In this document: positions 36,118 through 39,031 of the stretch, piece after piece
How positions within the stretch are numbered: the first letter of the stretch is position 1
Layout of the letters: every line of letters begins with the position of its first letter
Assembly (NCBI GenBank): GCA_001600875.1
Contig: BCLD01000008.1
Span: forward strand, 34,327-73,357
Source: Solicoccozyma terricola
Lineage: Eukaryota > Basidiomycota > Tremellomycetes > Filobasidiales > Piskurozymaceae
DNA: 39,031 nucleotides
Direction: 5' to 3'
Translations under genes and position numbers: made by a program
Notes under the pieces: model-generated
What the model saw: only the letters and a program-made list of their open reading frames with translations
What the model was told of the DNA's origin: nothing
Databases searched by the model: none

Positions 36118-37680
36118 AGAATGTCAGTACCTCTCTGGTTTGCGAAATGCATTGGTCTCCGCTACGCTAATAGAGCTCTTTTTTTTGCGTCAAAGGCTCA
36201 TGGGCAACCGGGGATAGATGTTGGGACAATCCTCATTCTTTTTGTTGACATTCCTTGTTTTCGGCCTGTATTACAATACCATTCTTTCTCTTTGTGGGTT
36301 TATCAATGTGTGTTTTTGATAGTCATATAAGGTATTGGTTGTTCCGAATCATATCCGACGAGCAACTTTTACTTTTGTAAGAATGCGATGATATTGATAT
36401 ACGTCACGAGGCAATTATCAGGTGTTTTTCTGATGGTGGTGGTGGACCTTCTAAATTTCATATGGTTTATCGGATCACCTCACCGTTTCTTCGCTGACGG
36501 ACCGGACCATCCAGCTCGCCGTCTCACCATCTCGCAATCAGTGTCGTCGGTTCGCCACCTGGCCATCTCACCATTTCTCCCTCCCTCCTCCTCGACCTCT
36601 TCCTCGTCATCCCTCCTCCCACCACCCATCACCCTGCTTTCCAATCCTCCCTTGCTCGACGACTCCAACTATGTACATTGCCTTTTGAATTAAATCCTTG
36701 GATTATGCCCCCTTTAACTGTTCAGTAGCAGGACCTGTCTGCTGTATCTCCCACTCCCTGTGTCCATTGACCAGACAGTTGTGAGAAAGAGTTCACCAGC
36801 TTCAGTTAAATTTGGATGAACAAGGCGGCGAGTCTACAGGAAACAGGGATGGCGAGTTGGGTTGGCTCTCGCATCAACGATGGAGCTCGGAGGATGCAGA
36901 TTCGGGTGGTGGTTTAACGGGGGGCCCGCTTTTCGTATGATCTTGTGACCATCGCCCGCAACAGCAGTCTCACATGAGAAAAGCGAGCCGGCTAGGTGGC
37001 ATTCGGGAACTATTAAGGCCGTGTACCTTGTAGCCTTACATCAGCGCTCGGTACTAACTCTTGGCTTCGCTGTGCCCTGACTCTCGGCTTGCGTGACGAT
37101 CTCTCCCGTCTCCCAGCGGGTCCTATAAGGACGCTGAATCGAGTCCCTGACGGCCTTAGCGTCTTCTCAGGACTACGGTAGGAGATGATGTGATGGTACG
37201 GTCGGGGTCGGCTGCGGAAACTAAATGGATGACGGGTCCCCAGCCACTGACTTTGCGGGAGCGGGTAACGGCTGATACCCGTGGTAAGTAGCTCCACATC
37301 TGACCCACCTACATTACATCCGACCACTAACTTTCCCGACATTTCTTCTACAGTGCCTGCTTCCTCTAAGACTCGGCTGTTCGCGAACATGGTAGCGGAA
37401 CACACTATTTCCAGGGCCCGCGGGTTGTAACTCGCCGTTACCATCGTTTTTCACGCCACCGGAAGTTAGGTACCTGACCTCGCTTGGGCTACAGTAGCAA
37501 GCACTCTGCCTAGGTGAGTGAAGGGAATCGTCAAGTCTCTCGAGAGGAGTCTCATCTCCAGCTGTATTCAGCAGTGCAAAAGAAGCGATATTAGTCCTGC
37601 CGCTCGAATGATATGTACAAGGAGCGAACACGAAAGCAGCTGCAAGAATGATGGAATCTGTGGCACTTAGCCATCATTCG
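36118..37680. other. Gene-poor region
   Basis: I see no supported gene. Open frames on the minus strand at 37013-37444 and 37314-37631 overlap each other and have no recognisable motif. A pyrimidine-rich TCC/CTC stretch lies at about 36580-36620. Confidence 0.4.
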
Positions 37681-37689
37681 CGAACCGAC

Positions 37690-38215
37690 CGCTTGTCTAC
37701 CTGACCCGTACCGGATACACGAGTGACATTTGAGAAACGAATGAAATGTAGGTGATAATGTACAGACAACCGGGCGCAAGCTTCTTCCCGTGCGGATGTG
37801 AGTGAGTCGCTGTGACATGAATATCTGCCGGTAAACTGACTGGAGATGCGCATTGGATATTTAGTGACAGCAGAGGTCACCGGTGGCCATTTTGGTAATG
37901 TGGATGAGGCCAGACAACCAATCAATAATAGCTTCCCTCCCGCACGGGTGTGTGAGTCGCGGTGACATTGAAGATCCCCCACCCCTATGAATTTGGCCTA
38001 GAAATGCGAATTGGATACTAGTGACATCATGGTTTCCCGTTGGTCGTTGGTCATCTTCACATTGTGGATGAGGCCAGACAATCAATCGTAAGCGTCCCTC
38101 CCGCGCGGATGTGAGTGAGTCGCTGTGGAATTGAAGATTTGCCTGTGAATTGACTGGAGATGCGCATCGGATACTGGGGACAGCAGGGTTCCCGTAGTTC
38201 CGATGACCAACGTTC
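37690..38215. repeat. Degenerate tandem repeats of about 150-163 bp, about 3 copies
   Basis: The same order of blocks recurs: CCCGxxCGGxTGTGAGTG, GAGTCGC(T/G)GTG, GGAGATGCG-like, TTGGATA-like, then GTGGATGAGGCCAGACAA and CAATC. The GAGTCGC block sits at 37804, 37954 and 38117. A more degraded partial copy precedes the first one. The unit is non-coding in appearance and is not a telomeric or simple repeat. Confidence 0.7.
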
Positions 38216-38497
38216 CCGTATGGCCCCATAACGATTTCAAGACTCGTCTCGTGATGATCACCGACTGTCGAGGGAAGTTCCCTTCCTGAGGAACCATCGG
38301 CCTCAAACACTTTCCAAGCTTTCCTCTATCCGCAAAGTACATCGCACGCCACTGTTACCATCCCGTCCGCAATAGGTTACAAGCCACACAACCACACAGG
38401 GACGGATCGTATAGTCATTCTTGACACGGGAGTACGAAAGTCACCTGAGCGAGCTTTCATACGTTATGTCGAGTAGAAATTCGCCATCCCGGACGTC

Positions 38498-38505
38498 TAT
38501 ATAAA
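38498..38505 (+). promoter_or_regulatory. TATA box of terminal secreted-protein gene
   Basis: A perfect TATATAAA lies about 140 bp before the ATG at 38642, followed by a CA/CCACAC-rich leader. Confidence 0.55.
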
Positions 38506-38641
38506 CCAGAATCCTGTTGCCCCTTTCTGCTCGAGATTCCGACCTCTTCCAAGAACCACCAATCACTGCGCTCTCTGCCCTTAGACAACCCCCACACAAC
38601 CCCCACACACCTGAATCTATCACCTTCTGTCATCGACCACA

Positions 38642-39031
38642 ATGAGATTCTCTCTCGCTTGCATTGCCGCGGTCGCCGCGTTCCTGGATGCCAGTCGAGC
38701 TGCTCCTGTTCCAGGAGGAGGATGGCATCCGGTTGTGATTTCCCATAACGACCAGGATGCTACCAATGTTGTAGGAAGTGGGTGTCATTCTTTTCGTCCA
38801 AGTCTATTTCTTCTGCATGCGCGCTGACTTGGATCAACTGTATAGACATTGTCCAAGTCCAAGGAAACAAGCAGACTGTCGGTGGCTGGGGTGGACACGC
38901 CTTCCAATTCAGCCCAGCCTCCGCAGAGTCCTCTGGCAACGTGGGCCTAAACTTCCAGTCAAACTCAGTTTCAGCCCGAGATGCTGAACCGGAACCAGCG
39001 TTCGTTTGGTCGTCAAACCACCAAGACGCTG
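38642..39031 (+). CDS. Secreted protein, N-terminal part (runs off window)
   Basis: Exon 1 (38642-38777) and exon 2 (from 38846 to the window end) join in phase at an Asn codon across a 68-nt GT-AG intron. The protein starts with a signal peptide (MRFSLACIAAVAAFLDASRA). The visible mature part is Gly/Asn/Gln-rich (VQVQGNKQTVGGWGGHAF, VGLNFQSNSVSARD) with no cysteine after the signal. The strong TATA box and the compact intron favour a real, regulated gene. The family is not recognised. It shares VVIS-N and an N-G-rich style with the small secreted protein at 35869, too weakly to call homology. Confidence 0.7.

Noticed and set aside
37013..37631. Two overlapping minus-strand open frames of 105-143 codons
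   Set aside because: No motif, no splice-consistent extension and no promoter-like element; left as gene-poor sequence.

Overview
This 39 kb window looks like nuclear DNA of a basidiomycete fungus, most likely a tremellomycete yeast. The genes carry many short introns (about 48-110 nt, mostly GTRNGY...YAG), and intergenic gaps are often only 100-300 bp. The encoded families fit: an SRRM1-like PWI factor, a Zn2Cys6 regulator of basidiomycete type, and a Trichosporon-like phenol hydroxylase. I rebuilt 17 gene models exon by exon; the coding lengths of all complete models are multiples of three. No RNA gene, CRISPR array or intact transposon was seen. All splice sites are read from sequence and family knowledge, without transcript data.

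Layout. 1-10.9 kb is housekeeping, mostly on the minus strand: PWI splicing factor (cut by the window start), RSA3, COX9 (plus), a Zn2Cys6 transcription factor, a glutathione S-transferase and the kinase IKS1. 11.1-14.5 kb pairs a mitochondrial trimethyllysine dioxygenase (carnitine synthesis) with a convergent mitochondrial carrier. 14.7-16.5 kb holds a JmjC/cupin-like protein. 17.0-27.6 kb holds four catabolic enzymes side by side: an extended SDR, a flavoprotein Baeyer-Villiger-type monooxygenase, an alpha/beta hydrolase divergent from it, and an FAD phenol 2-monooxygenase. 29.6-31.8 kb is a type I membrane protein with a duplicated ectodomain module. 32.1-32.9 kb looks like a decayed coiled-coil gene. 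33.2-35.1 kb is a type II membrane protein with a repetitive adhesin-like ectodomain. Two small secreted-protein genes follow; the second runs off the window end. Between them lie about 2.5 kb without a recognisable gene but with degenerate tandem repeats of about 155 bp.

How the genes may work together. The most interesting stretch is 17.0-27.6 kb. By enzyme class the four products could form a route from an aryl or alkyl carbinol to ketone (SDR), to ester (Baeyer-Villiger enzyme), to alcohol or phenol plus acid (hydrolase), to catechol (phenol hydroxylase). This is inference from family and proximity. The dioxygenase/carrier pair at 11.1-14.5 kb raises a second, weaker hypothesis: that the carrier moves a carnitine-pathway metabolite.

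Structural oddities include homopolymer C tracts (9-33 nt) just upstream of five 3' splice sites, internal exons of 7, 12 and 13 nt, one GC-AG intron, and two introns that are multiples of three without stops.
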